DNA from: Edaphobacter paludis
GTDB lineage: Bacteria > Acidobacteriota > Terriglobia > Terriglobales > Acidobacteriaceae
Direction of reading: 5' to 3'
Assembly: GCF_039993895.1 (NCBI RefSeq)
Contig: NZ_CP121194.1
Span: 1,426,001 to 1,490,000 of the forward strand
DNA length: 64,000 nucleotides
The notes below the pieces were generated by a model. The model ran no database searches and had not been told where the DNA came from. It worked only from the letters and a program-made list of their open reading frames with translations. The translations under genes were made by a program, and so were the position numbers. Shown piece after piece: positions 36,519 to 46,350 of the stretch. Numbering within the stretch: position 1 is the stretch's first letter; every line of letters starts with the position of its first letter.

Positions 36519-37157
36519 ATGAAGAAAATTGTTTATTTGTTACCCGCTATCTGTCTTGCAACTCTCGCTATGTCTTCCATGTCTGCACATGCAGACACTC
36601 TCAACCTAGCTCCATACGTCGGACAAACCGTGTCCATGACTGTCGAGCCGTATGCGTCAGGAGAAAATAACGGCTCGTTCTATGTTGGCCTTACCCAGGC
36701 CAATTTCAGTCAGAACGGATCTCCTCTTGGATCTCTCGAAGCATTCTGCGACGACTTCAATCACGAAATCACTGTACCAGCCACCTACAACGTGACAGTT
36801 CAGGCCGTCGCGGGCAATACCACTCGGGAGCAGGAAGCCTATTACGGCATGTTGTTCGGATCCACGCCGTCGGGCAATACAGCATTGGACACCGACATCC
36901 AGGAACTGATCTGGAACTTCAGTTCCCCCGGACAATATGCGCTGAACACTGAGATGACCACTTTGCAGACGCAAATGTTGGCGAATTACCAGAGTGTCAA
37001 CTACTCCGGCTCTTTCTATCTGAATGCGGGCGACGGCGGACAATCGTTTATGACAACGGATCCCAGCCCAGTACCCGAACCAGCCAGCTTTGCGTTGCTT
37101 GGCACTGGCATCCTCGGATTGGCTGGCGCCGCACGCCGTAAGTATTTCCAAGCGTAG
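36519..37157 (+). CDS. PEP-CTERM sorting-domain secreted protein
   Basis: 212 residues from the ATG at 36519, preceded by GAGGAGAA. Signal peptide MKKIVYLLPAICLATLAMSS, with probable cleavage after SAHA. The middle has no named domain but contains a single Cys in EAFCDDFNHEI. The C-terminus is a textbook PEP-CTERM anchor: VPEPASFALLGTG, a hydrophobic helix, then AARRKYFQA. Such proteins are exported and processed by an exosortase, often linked to exopolysaccharide. No exosortase gene is in the window. A strong terminator follows. Confidence 0.9.
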   Translation: MKKIVYLLPAICLATLAMSSMSAHADTLNLAPYVGQTVSMTVEPYASGENNGSFYVGLTQANFSQNGSPLGSLEAFCDDFNHEITVPATYNVTVQAVAGNTTREQEAYYGMLFGSTPSGNTALDTDIQELIWNFSSPGQYALNTEMTTLQTQMLANYQSVNYSGSFYLNAGDGGQSFMTTDPSPVPEPASFALLGTGILGLAGAARRKYFQA

Positions 37158-37171
37158 CCAGGGTCAACAAT

Positions 37172-37218
37172 AAAAGCCCCACACCAAGTGCAGGCTATGC
37201 GGATGGTGTGGGGCCTTT
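37172..37218 (+). terminator. Strong hairpin after the PEP-CTERM gene
   Basis: GCCCCACACCA (37176-37186) pairs perfectly with TGGTGTGGGGC (37204-37214), flanked by AAAA and CTTT, starting 15 bp after the stop codon. The A-rich left side means it could also act on leftward transcripts. Confidence 0.8.
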
Positions 37219-37311
37219 GCTGCTACAGCGAGAACAGCCGATTTCTAGGGGATGGGAGAAGTTCCGGCATTCACGTTATAGCTGCCTGCTCTCGACACGC
37301 CCAACGATAAA

Positions 37312-37551
37312 ATGCTGCAGCTCCTGAAACGATGTGTAAGACGGGCGGGCTTGAATTGTGGCCACTGTTCGGGATGCTGCGGAACTAAAGAGTGCTCACA
37401 ATGGAAGATTAAGACGTTTTGCAGCACTTATTGCTCGCAATGCTTGCGCGCCGGTGTGGACCCTCGGACCCTGATGCAGTGGACCGGCCACGAAGACTTA
37501 GCAACGCTACTCAAGTACCTGGCTGCCTCTCGAGATCCAAACATGCAATAA
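37312..37551 (+). pseudogene. Tyrosine recombinase (integrase) C-terminal fragment
   Basis: 79 codons matching only the tail of phage-type integrases: LKRCVRRAGLNCGHCSGCCG, a degraded region where the HRFRRT-like catalytic motif would be (TFCSTYCSQCLRAG), then VDPRTLMQWTGHEDLATLLK and the catalytic Tyr in KYLAA. The N-terminal 300 residues or so are missing, and the conserved His-x-x-Arg is lost. It marks the left end of a decayed mobile region. Confidence 0.75.
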
Positions 37552-37583
37552 AGGGTATCAGCTATTCAATGGACGTAAAATAA

Positions 37584-37606
37584 GAAGGCCACCCTCGCGG
37601 GTGCCT
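37584..37606. terminator. Hairpin next to the excisionase-like gene
   Basis: AAGGC-ACCC and GGGT-GCCTT pair around TCGC with one bulged C. It lies just past the end of the leftward excisionase-like gene and 30 bp past the integrase fragment, so it could serve both. Confidence 0.45.
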
Positions 37607-37613
37607 TCATAGC

Positions 37614-37831
37614 TTAAACGGTGTGATCCTTCAGCCATTGCGCGGTGGTCGCCGGGTCGAACGGATAGTCGAACGGATAATAGATCCAATCCTGATTGCC
37701 GGCAGCTGGCGTTGCTTCACCCATGCGTATATGGACTTTTTACTGCAATCCAAAAACTCCGCAAGCACTTCTGCTTTCCACGCTCCACGCTTATTTCGAA
37801 TCAGTGCCGCCAATTGGTGCGTTGATTCCAT
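37614..37831 (-). pseudogene. Excisionase-type helix-turn-helix protein, C-terminus frameshifted
   Basis: A small MerR/Xis-fold DNA-binding protein: RGAWKAEVLAEFLDCSKKSI then YAWVKQRQLPAIRIGSIIR. The next family residues would be FDPATTAQWLKDHTV. They are present in another frame up to a TAA at 37614, but the current frame runs into the unrelated sequence STIRSTRRPPRNG and stops at 37631. At the break, TATCCGTTCGAC is duplicated in tandem (12 bp) and a T is missing from an expected TTTCGAC. The protein therefore probably lost its last helix. Its position beside an integrase tail supports a former integrative element. Confidence 0.7.
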
Positions 37832-38317
37832 TTACTACCCATTCCACTCTCTATCTCCTTGATGGTATCGTTGACGACGACGTGCGGTCGTGGACCCGCG
37901 ACATCATCATTGTTATCGAGAATGGCAGCAACGATCTTTTGTCTCGGCTTCGACATTGGTCGATTTCAGCTTTCTAAAGTCTTGAGGACTTCACCGTCAA
38001 TAGGTAGGCTCTTCTTATAGAGATAGGCCATCTCTCGAACTGTCCTACCAGAAAGCCCAAGTCCCCGCCAATCACAACGGAAGCATCCATCCAAGCTTCC
38101 ATGGCACAAGATCATCCCTATAGGCGGATAGGGCCTTCCCTAGTGCATATCTGGAGTTGCTGAAACCCTCGGCTGCTTTGATGAAGGTTGCTTACGCAGC
38201 AACTGAACCGAGGTTGTGTCTGCTGAATCCCCTGCATCAAGACGGCTCCAGCAAGTTCGTACGGCGATGTACCTTGACCTTCTACACCTGGAAACTGCAT
38301 ATGTAGAAGCCATAGGC
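37832..38317. other. Gap in the decayed island
   Basis: About 485 bp between the excisionase-like gene and the PadR remnant. Short frames only; none is convincing. It contains a small hairpin GTTGC-TTACGCA-GCAAC just before the PadR frame. Confidence 0.4.
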
Positions 38318-38669
38318 ATGCAGAAGACAAACGACAGCTTCGATCTCCCGCAGGGCACTCTCGACCTCCTCATCATGAGGGCGTCGCCCTTGGGCCCCAT
38401 TCATGGCTATGCCATCGCGCAAAGAATCCAACAGATCTGGCGAGACGCACTCCAAGTCCCGCAGGGCTCTCTCTACCCCGCGCTTCATCGTCTGGGATAT
38501 AAAAAGTTGCTCAGCTCTCGCTGGAAGCCCTTCGAGATCGGTAGGGAAGCCAAGTTCTACGAGCTCACTTCCAAGGCCCGAATCCACCTCAAAGCTGAAA
38601 CCGAGGGTCTGGATGCGCCTGACTGATGTAGTGAGCCTCATTCTCAAAGGAATGCTGGAGGGAATTTGA
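38318..38669 (+). pseudogene. PadR-family regulator with a late frameshift
   Basis: The winged-helix PadR fold is clear: LPQGTLDLLIMRASPLGPIH, QGSLYPALHRLGYK, FYELTSKARIHLKAETEG. The frame then ends early (LDAPD, stop near 38626), while the expected C-terminus (MRLTDVVSLILKGMLEGI) is read in another frame to 38669, where it meets the ATG of the permease remnant. In Acidobacteria such PadR genes sit directly before ADOP permease genes and are thought to repress them. Reading starts at the ATG at 38318. Confidence 0.75.
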
Positions 38670-39175
38670 TGGGCTGGTTACGGAGGACCTTCTCCGCGAA
38701 CGATTGGAAGCCGATCTGGAGAAGGAGCTGCGCTTCCACTTCGAATCTCAGGTCGCCGACAAGATTCGCTCCGACATCCCGAAGACTGAAGCCCGTCGGC
38801 TCACACGGATCGAGTTTGGCGGGATCGAGCAGATTAAGGAAGACGCGAGCGTGGAACTATGTGGTTCGAGTCGTTTCTGCAGGATGTCCGTTACGGCTTT
38901 CGTCAGCTTCGAAAGGTACCGAGTTTTACGCTCACTACAGTGCTGGCACTCGCGTTGGGATTGGTGCGAACGCGGCCATCTTAACCCTTGTAAACGCAGT
39001 ACTGCTGAGGAGCTTCTCGGTGGTCGACCAGAAGGCGCTGGTGCGAGTGGGCGACCGGGCTGACTGTTGTCAGAACTCCGGACCGAGCCTGAAGGGAGAC
39101 TCCAGCATGTTTTCGACCGACACCTATCAGCAGATGAAGAAGAATACGCCGGAGTTGATCCAGATGCATCGCTAG
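38669..39175 (+). pseudogene. ADOP-type FtsX-like permease, N-terminal remnant
   Basis: Pieces of an acidobacterial duplicated orphan permease in several frames: MGWLRR at the start, then LEADLEKELRFHFESQVADK and [18 protein letters not shown], then [19 protein letters not shown] and a membrane segment, then [19 protein letters not shown] and DTYQQMKKNTPEL. At least three frameshifts separate them, and the remaining 650 or so residues of the family are absent after 39175, where IS110-like sequence begins 74 bp later. The gene is dead and truncated, probably through insertion followed by deletion. Confidence 0.8.
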
Positions 39176-39248
39176 CGAAAAGCCAGTTTTTGTTGTCCGA
39201 CCACGATTTCAACTTGTGAGAACAGTCAGTTTGGAGTGACCGGCGCCG

Positions 39249-39857
39249 ATGTGCCGACCGTGGGTTAGGCTACGATTTTTAGGTTTGGATGTCCATGGCG
39301 AGACGATCGCTGTAGCGGTTGCTGAACCCGACGGCGAAGTGCGAAGTTTGGGAACGATTCCGAACCGCGCCGAGTCGATCCGCAAGCTGATTAATAAGCT
39401 TGGTTCGGCGGCGAAGTTGAGAGCCTGTTATGAGGCCGGACCAACGGGCTACGTCGTGTACTGGCAGTTGGCGGAGCTGGACATTCAGTGCGAGGTTGTG
39501 GCGCCCACGTTGGTACCGGTTAAGGCGGGGGATCGAGTCAAGACGGATCGGCGGGATGCTGAAAAGCTGGCACGTTGCTATCGATCCGGGGATCTAACGG
39601 CGGTATGGGTTCCGGATGAAGGTTCCGATGCCCTATGCGACAGGCTCGACCGGACTCGTGATAACAGTCAGAGGCAGCTCCCGACGGATCATGATTATGC
39701 GGTTCCGACCCGCAAATATCAGACTGATCAATCGTCGCCCAAAACTGCTCCAACTGCTCGCTCTGTCTTCGGGAAAAGAAGCGCAAACCACCGAAACAAA
39801 CTCACAGATCTCGCCCAGTTGACACGGTCACTCATATCAGGCCAATGCACTTATTGA
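39249..39857 (+). mobile_element. IS110-family transposase remnant A
   Basis: N-terminal DEDD RuvC-like half of an IS110 transposase: RFLGLDVHGETIAVAVAEPD (first catalytic Asp), ACYEAGPTGYVVYWQLAEL (Glu), VVAPTLVPVKAGDRVKTDRR and DAEKLARCYRSGDLTAVWVP. After about residue 135 the sequence shifts frame (the expected ALRDLVR becomes ALCDRLDRTRD) and the C-terminal Tnp20 domain is missing. The initiating region reads MCRPWV rather than a normal start. It lies directly downstream of the broken permease. Confidence 0.8.
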
Positions 39858-40313
39858 CCGCGATTTGGTCGGAGTTCACCAGATAGGCAATGATGAAAAG
39901 CGCTTTTGATCACTTGTTTGAATGGAGAAGTCGCTGGTAAGGAGCCCTTGGTGTACAAGGGCTGCACCCAGCAATCAATGGCCCCGGACCCCTGCCGGTG
40001 GCTGGATGTCGTCGAAACGGCTCGAGACAATCTGGTCGTTGGCCAAGTTTGATGCGAGCCGAACTGAGCCAGCACTCTGTGTGCCAAATAATTAGCAAAG
40101 AGTGCGCCGCTTGATTAGAAAAACAACAGGTGGCCGTGCGCTTTCGGCCAGATATTCCGAGTATTCGGGAGCGGGACAATTGCCATTAGCCTCCCAATTG
40201 CAGTGCCCCTTGCAAGATGAATGTTCATTCATGTAGAACTTCGCTTTACTAAACGCGCCAGCGCCTTAGCTTGTGAGCTGCGCGGCGCGGCTGAGCGACA
40301 AGGGGGCAAATCC
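39858..40313. other. Gap before the TonB receptor
   Basis: About 455 bp. It has a hairpin AGCCCTTG-GTGTA-CAAGGGCT (39943-39963), possibly an end of the IS110 remnant or a terminator. The receptor promoter must lie in the last part, but no clear elements are seen. Confidence 0.4.
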
Positions 40314-43300
40314 ATGTCCACTCGCAAAAAGCGGCATCTTTCTATGATCTGTCTTGGCGCAATACTCACCCTAGTGTGTATCCGGACCGCCAGCCTACAG
40401 GCACAGAGCATCTCCACCGCACAACTGAGTGGCACGGTGCGCGACCAGACCGGCGCCGTAATTCCAAAGGCAGCCGTAACTGCGACGGATGAGTCCAAGG
40501 GCTTCTCCCGCTCCACCGCAAGCGACGATCAAGGCGATTACCAACTTCTCCTTCTGCCCCCCGGCACCTATACCGTCACGGCCACCGCTCCGGGCTTCAA
40601 CACCTTTGTCAGCAAGAACGTCGTTCTTACTACGGGTGAAGAGGCCCAGCTGTCCCTTTCCCTCACGGTTGGCAGTACCGAGACCGTCACCGTCACCTCC
40701 GGCGCCGACATCATCGAGACACAACGCAGCTCGCAGTCCACCACTGTCGATCAGATGCGCATCAATAATCTGCCCATCAACGGCCGCAACTACATTAACT
40801 TCACGCTCACCAACTCCCAGATCGCTCGTGATGCAGCACCTTCCATCGGAGCCATCCCCACCTCGGGTCTGAACTTCGGAGGTGTCCGCGCCCGGTCAAA
40901 CTCCGTCAACGTCGATGGCGCGGACGTCGGCGACTACATCTCCGGAGGAACCCGCTCCACCGTCTCGCAAGACGCGGTGCAGGAGTTCCAGATCGTCACC
41001 AACGGTTTCGTCGCCGAGTACGGCCGCGCCGCCGGAGGAGTCGTCAATATCGTCACCAAATCCGGAACCAACACCACGCACGGCAGCGCGTTCGGCTTTC
41101 TCCGCAACAGGTATATCCAGGCCACAAACCCATTCAGCACCGTCTACCAGCCTGCATATACTCGCGTGCAAGCCGGTTTTACGCTAGGCGGAGCCATCAA
41201 GCCGGACAAGACCTTCTATTTCTTCGCAACCGAGATCACTCGTCGGCAAGAGTCCGGCTTCTCCGTCATCGGCAGGAATAACTTCAACCTCACCAGCATC
41301 GATGTCAGCAGATTTTACGGAGTTCCCGCAGGCGCGCTGACCGTTCAGGGAACCGCACAGCAGAAGTCCTTCCTTACCGCGGTACCGACCGCTACTCCCG
41401 GAATCCAGCAATATATCGCGCTGGTCGGCTCCAGCTCTTCGCTCGCTCTTACGGGCCAGAATCCCGCATTCCTGCAGGCGACCATCGGTGCAAACAGATT
41501 CGTCACCTCGGGCCAGGTGACGCCGGCCTCCTTCACTCCGCTCAACAGCCTTATCGGCAACTTCCCCATCTCGGATAAGACCGAGATTTATTCGCTGCGT
41601 CTGGACCACAAGCTCACCACGAACCAGCAATTGATGCTCCGCGGTAGTGTCAGCCCAAGCTTTATCAGCGGCATCCAGGAGAGTGCCGCCAACCAGAATC
41701 TAGGCGAAAACTCTTTCTCTCGCACTGCCACGCAGACGTACCACGACTACTCCATCGTCGGTCAGCACACCGTCACCCTTGGTTCGAACAAGATCAATGA
41801 ACTCCACATCCAGTTCGCCCGCCATCCGGTTCGGTTTGCCAACTCTCCCTCGCCCGGCGGCAGTGGCGTGGCTGTCAATATCCCCGGCTTCGGCTACTTC
41901 GGCAAGACCCCTTTCTCTGTAGTCGACCGCATCGAGTATCAGACTCAGCTTCAGGACAACTTCACTTACACCCGCGGTGCCCACACCTTCAAGATCGGCA
42001 TCGACCTCCGCTATATCCCCATCAATTTGAAGCAGGGACAGCTGTACGGTGGTGGTGACTACACCTTCGCCGGCCTCAACTCGACAGACATCTCGCCCCA
42101 GTTGGCCGGCCTGCCCGGTTTCTCACCGATACAGGCGTACGGCCTCGGCATCCCCCAGTCCTTTGTGCAGGGCATTGGCATCACCCAGTTCTATTACGAT
42201 TTGAAGGTTCTCGGCGCTTTCCTGGAGGACAGCTGGCGCATGACCAACAAACTCACGCTGAACGCAGGCATCCGCTACGACGTGGAGGCCTTCCCCACTA
42301 AGAGCGCGCTCAACGCCAACACCAACGCGGCCGAGCGAACCTATGGCGTTCGCGAGGGTATCCGCCTGCGGGACACTAACTTCGCGCCGCGTATCGGTCT
42401 CGCCTACGACCCACGCGGGGATGGCAAGACGGTAGTCCGCGCCAACTATGGCATATTCTATGACCGGGCCCCGGGAAATCTCGAGTCGCAATCCATGATC
42501 TTCAACTCCCACACGGTGCCCCTGGTCATCGTAGCCGGCGGAGCGCCCTGCACCGCGGCAAGCACCATCGGCCCTTTGAATCTGAACGCGACCAACACCT
42601 TCCAGGGCTCGCTCTCGAACGCTAACTGCCTCCCCGTCGCAGGCCTGAACTACCTACCCGGCCAGCAGCGATTCGACACCAACAATCCAGCCTCCCTCTT
42701 CGTCAATCAGACCTTCCTCTCCACCGGCTTCCCGCTCGCCATCCTCCCGTCCGGCCTGCCTGCGGATCTCAACTACGTCACCCCGTATGTCCAGCAGATA
42801 TCCTTAGGGATCGAGCAGGACCTCGGCCACGACCTCTCCCTGAACATCGCCTTTAACTCCACCGCCGGCCGGCATCTCAACCGTCCCATCAACGTCAATC
42901 CCGTCAATCCGTCGCTGCTGGTTGCCAATTGGCGCAATGCCGTCGCAGCCGTCAACGCCGGAACCGCCTCCGTCCTGCCCGGAACTCCGCAGACCGCCGT
43001 AGCCAGCGGTACATCGAATCCCCTCACGGTCGCCACCGGCAGCGGCACCATTCCCTGCGGAGCCGGTCCCCGCGGCCCCTATGTAGCGCCGCCACTGCTC
43101 AATTTCTTTCGCAAGTCGGGCATGAACGCCTCGCTCGGCCCCTTCCTCGCCAGCCAGGGTGCAGGCGCGTGCGTCACCCTCGCTGGCCAGATCGCTACCG
43201 CGGACGGCCTCGGAGTTGGCCTCGCCGTCCCCTTCGGCGACATGTCGCCCAACCTCACCAGCGGGACATCCAGCTACAACGGCCTCAGCGTGAACCTCAG

Positions 43301-44006
43301 GAAGCGCTTCTCCTCCAAGTACGAGTTCCTCTTCAGCTACACCTGGTCGCACGCGATCGACGATTCCACCGATGTCGTCTCTACCTCCGATGCTCCGCAG
43401 AATAACTTCAACCCCAACGCCGAACGCAGCAACTCCACCTTCGACCAGCGCAACCGCTTCGTCCTCTCCGGGGTCTACAATTCCGGCCGCGTCGGTGGAA
43501 CCGGCTTCGTCCCTGCCGTCTTCTCGGAAGTCGCGGTCGCTCCGATCTTCGAAATATCTTCCGGTCGTCCCTTCAACGTCCTCACCGGCACGGATACCAA
43601 CTTCGACTTCGATCCCCTCACCGACCGCCCTAACGCCGTCCTGCCTGGTAGCGCGCCTACCAGCTGCGGCACCAGCCCTGTGCTCTCGAAATACTCGCCT
43701 ACCGGAGCCTTCAATCTACCCTGCTACATCGACGCGCCAGCCAATGCTGGCATTGGCAGCAGCTTCTTCAACGGAACGCTCGGCCGCAACATCGCCACCA
43801 AGCCTTATACCGTCTTTACTGATCTCCGCATCGCCAAGGCATTCACCTTCTCACACGAGCTGTCGCTGCAACTCACGATGGACCTCTTCAACATCATCAA
43901 TAAAAACAATACGCTGGACGTCAATCTGCTCTATACCGCCGCCGGTCAGGAAACCGCCGCCTCTGACATGCGGCAGTTCCAGTTCGGTGCAAGACTTTCC
44001 TTCTGA
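40314..44006 (+). CDS. Large Oar-like TonB-dependent outer-membrane receptor
   Basis: 1,230 residues from the ATG at 40314, with AGGGGG before it. Signal peptide (MICLGAILTLVCIRTASLQA), then a carboxypeptidase-regulatory-like domain (LSGTVRDQTGAVIPKAAVTA, about residues 45-130), a plug domain (VGSTETVTVTSGADIIETQ; GRAAGGVVNIVTKSGTN), and a long beta-barrel, ending FQFGARLSF with the C-terminal aromatic expected for outer-membrane insertion. Acidobacteria carry dozens of such paralogues, thought to import plant-polymer oligosaccharides or other large nutrients. It is intact within an otherwise decayed region; it has higher GC at third positions than its neighbours by eye. No ligand can be named. 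Confidence 0.9.
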   Translation: MSTRKKRHLSMICLGAILTLVCIRTASLQAQSISTAQLSGTVRDQTGAVIPKAAVTATDESKGFSRSTASDDQGDYQLLLLPPGTYTVTATAPGFNTFVSKNVVLTTGEEAQLSLSLTVGSTETVTVTSGADIIETQRSSQSTTVDQMRINNLPINGRNYINFTLTNSQIARDAAPSIGAIPTSGLNFGGVRARSNSVNVDGADVGDYISGGTRSTVSQDAVQEFQIVTNGFVAEYGRAAGGVVNIVTKSGTNTTHGSAFGFLRNRYIQATNPFSTVYQPAYTRVQAGFTLGGAIKPDKTFYFFATEITRRQESGFSVIGRNNFNLTSIDVSRFYGVPAGALTVQGTAQQKSFLTAVPTATPGIQQYIALVGSSSSLALTGQNPAFLQATIGANRFVTSGQVTPASFTPLNSLIGNFPISDKTEIYSLRLDHKLTTNQQLMLRGSVSPSFISGIQESAANQNLGENSFSRTATQTYHDYSIVGQHTVTLGSNKINELHIQFARHPVRFANSPSPGGSGVAVNIPGFGYFGKTPFSVVDRIEYQTQLQDNFTYTRGAHTFKIGIDLRYIPINLKQGQLYGGGDYTFAGLNSTDISPQLAGLPGFSPIQAYGLGIPQSFVQGIGITQFYYDLKVLGAFLEDSWRMTNKLTLNAGIRYDVEAFPTKSALNANTNAAERTYGVREGIRLRDTNFAPRIGLAYDPRGDGKTVVRANYGIFYDRAPGNLESQSMIFNSHTVPLVIVAGGAPCTAASTIGPLNLNATNTFQGSLSNANCLPVAGLNYLPGQQRFDTNNPASLFVNQTFLSTGFPLAILPSGLPADLNYVTPYVQQISLGIEQDLGHDLSLNIAFNSTAGRHLNRPINVNPVNPSLLVANWRNAVAAVNAGTASVLPGTPQTAVASGTSNPLTVATGSGTIPCGAGPRGPYVAPPLLNFFRKSGMNASLGPFLASQGAGACVTLAGQIATADGLGVGLAVPFGDMSPNLTSGTSSYNGLSVNLRKRFSSKYEFLFSYTWSHAIDDSTDVVSTSDAPQNNFNPNAERSNSTFDQRNRFVLSGVYNSGRVGGTGFVPAVFSEVAVAPIFEISSGRPFNVLTGTDTNFDFDPLTDRPNAVLPGSAPTSCGTSPVLSKYSPTGAFNLPCYIDAPANAGIGSSFFNGTLGRNIATKPYTVFTDLRIAKAFTFSHELSLQLTMDLFNIINKNNTLDVNLLYTAAGQETAASDMRQFQFGARLSF

Positions 44007-44080
44007 CTGAATCGAGTTTCATCTGGTTGTTTTGAGAGTAGTCTCACGATTGGCCGGGGCAAACTCAGAAACCAGCGACG

Positions 44081-44263
44081 CTAACAAGGCTCCAAAATCT
44101 TTTTTACATGGTTCCCCCTTGGCTTAGACCCATGCGACTTGGCGCCAGCCCGGAACTCTGTAAGAACATCTTCTGGCGTCAATCTTCGCAGCGTCTCCAG
44201 TCCTAAAATGAGCACCAGCACGTCATCCACTTGACCAATGACCGGAATTGCTCGTGATTTCAA
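44081..44263 (-). pseudogene. DUF1232/YkvA-like fragment
   Basis: About 60 codons starting SRAIPVIGQVDDVLVLILGL, which resembles the conserved core (IPVLGxLDDxxVL) of small DUF1232 membrane proteins. The upstream part is cut by a stop in the same frame. Probably a gene remnant. The remainder of 44007-44592 shows nothing else. Confidence 0.4.
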
Positions 44264-44592
44264 GATCCAGTCCGATTTCTCGTTGCCCTTTCACTGCTCG
44301 GAGGAGTTGATGTGCGTTCGTGCATATCCCCTGTCAAACCGCGCTTCTTATCTCGGTTTACACGCTTAGATTGGCGATTCAGTGCATTAGTTCAATAGCG
44401 GGGAGTTGCGTGCCGGCCCCTGTCCATTGAACCCCAAGACATCGAAGGCGGACTGGCGTCCGGAGCATAGCTCCGCTCGGGAGGCGTGTCAATTGGTGAT
44501 AACAGATGGGATGAGAAGGGCGGTCTCCAGCGGGATGCGTTAAGCTCCCAGTTATCGACGCGCGCGAAGCGCGGGAGACAAGGATACCGGCG

Positions 44593-44780
44593 ATGAAGAA
44601 GCTTACCACCACGATGATGCAGGAGACACTCAACAAGTAGGACCGACGCCTGACAGTCGGTCTGGATCTGGGCGACAGGTCGAGCTTTTATTGCGTGCTG
44701 GATGAGAAGGTGACGTGCTGCTGGAGCAGAAGGTGAGCACGACATCCAAGGCGATAAACGAGATTTTCGAAGCGATGCCT
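44593..44780 (+). mobile_element. IS110-family transposase remnant B
   Basis: From an ATG at 44593: MKKLTTTMMQETLNK, a TAG at 44638, then LTVGLDLGDRSSFYCVLDE (the first DEDD Asp motif), a frameshift near 44705, and VLLEQKVSTTSKAINEIFEA in the new frame. Only the first 65 or so residues remain. It is a different subgroup from remnants A and C. The 150 bp upstream hold small hairpins (GGAGC-ATA-GCTCC; GCGC-GCGAA-GCGC). Confidence 0.75.
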
Positions 44781-44948
44781 CATAGGAGTCTCGTTCACGA
44801 GAACATCACGCAGCATACCGCCCAATCCGGGTCAACATCCCCATAAGTGCAGCCATCACGGGGTTGAGTTCGGCGGCCAACTCTTTTTGTGTACCGGTAA
44901 CAGCGAACTGATACGCCTACGGGAAGCTCTGGACCTTACTATAATTTT

Positions 44949-45953
44949 ATGGCTTATATCGACGGCGAGCTGATCGGGTCTTGGGAAAACCAAACCTTCT
45001 TTTGGGCAGGAAAGGACTGGTTGGGAACAAAGCGATATGAAGCAGCGGGGAAGGAGATATAGGCTCAACGGCTGTACCCGTATACCGTAATGCCTATACC
45101 AGCTTGCCCTTCGGCGATGCTCTTAGCTCCATCGGCTTTGATCCTCTGCACTTTACCCGCAAAGAAAGAGACGCTGAAAGCGGCTTGGATAACTTCGGTG
45201 CTCGCATGTACGCGTCTACGATGGGCCGCTTCATGTCGCCCGATCCGCTGAACCTCACAGATGACCGCGTGCTCAATCCTCAGACCCTCAACAAGTACGC
45301 TTACGCCGCCGACAATCCATTGAAGTATGTGGATGATGACGGCAAGGACATAACGGTCTTCTATGAGAAGTCAGCTCCACTTGAGCCGACAAGTTTCGGC
45401 CACATCATGTTCGTGGCTGAGAATCAGCAGACTGGGGATGCTGCGGCAATGAGCTTTGGCCCAGTTCACGATTCGGAATATGGCTTGACGCCATTAGGGG
45501 CACCGGTAAACAGTACGAATTCATTTATTGCCCCAGGGCACATTTAGCGCTGATGATCTTCGTCAGAACTTCGCGTCCCTGACGATCCAAACGAGTCCGG
45601 AAGAAGCTCAAAAGGTGATCGAGTTCATTCGCAATTTATCCAATTCTTCCAATCCCTACATGTTGTTTAAAAACAACTGCACCACGACCTGCGTACAGGC
45701 TCTGAAAATCCTTGGCATATTGCCCAGTAACAACAAGATCATTACGCCTAAAGGTCTCTGGAACAATCTTTTTCCTAAATATTCGGGTACGAAGAACACG
45801 AACTTCTTCGGCCAACAGAAGGCACCGACAAACGGCGTCAATTATGGGTATCAGTCCGGCTACGACCCCTTCCAGCTAATGGATCTTTTGGAGAAGCACT
45901 GCACCGATAGTTGGGACGATAAGACGAACACGCTGACAAGTACCTGCAACTGA
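44949..45953 (+). pseudogene. Rhs C-terminal tip: core end plus possible toxin domain, two frameshifts
   Basis: An orphan tip of an Rhs/YD-repeat protein. The first piece (44949-45074) reads ELIGSWENQTFFWAGKDWLG TKRYEAAG. After a frame change it continues VPVYRNAYTSLPFGDALSS, RKERDAESGLDNFGARMYAS and MGRFMSPDPL, the hallmark of the Rhs-associated core. Beyond this comes a polymorphic C-terminal domain (from DGKDITVFYEK), broken by a frameshift near 45535 and continuing ADDLRQNFASLTIQTSPEEA to 45953. It contains SFGHIMFV and NNCTTTCVQAL, a His-then-Cys order reminiscent of permuted papain-fold (NlpC/P60-like) enzymes. That match is by eye only. All of the upstream YD repeats are missing. Confidence 0.7.
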
Positions 45954-45962
45954 GGGGCCAAG

Positions 45963-46276
45963 ATGAACAATCAAGCGATAGAGCAAAACACGAAGACACA
46001 GCGGAATGCATATCGGATTTCGGCTCTTATCGCCACCCTTGTGTTCTTGATTAGCGCTTATGTATGGTTCCAGGCATGTATCCAAGAGACCAATTTTTGC
46101 TCTTTGCTGCCGCAGCAGTCGTTCTGATCGCATCGCTGACGGTCGGATCGTGGTGGATAAAGAAAGCTCCCCTCGCAAAGTGGCCGGTTGATCCGTTGAT
46201 CGGAATCGTACTTCTCTTTGAGCTAGGAGAATGTGCGTTCGGAATCTTCAAGGTGCTGTCGTTAGCCTTCCGCTGA
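45963..46276 (+). pseudogene. Small membrane protein after the Rhs tip, possible immunity protein, frameshifted
   Basis: Starting ten bases after the Rhs stop: MNNQAIEQNTKTQRNAYRIS then a membrane segment ALIATLVFLISAYVWFQ. The frame changes around 46065-46080, and the second frame gives LLFAAAAVVLIASLTVGSWW and LIGIVLLFELGECAFGIFKV, two more membrane segments, to 46276. Read as one gene it is a three-helix protein of about 100 residues. Immediate linkage to an Rhs toxin-like tip is the classic place for an immunity gene; this is inference from context only. Confidence 0.5.
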
Positions 46277-46350
46277 TCAGAGTCCTTGTCTGGCTTCTGT
46301 GGTGTGCCTCTTGAAAAGCACGCTGCTACGCAGCGGAATAAGGGTGACAG

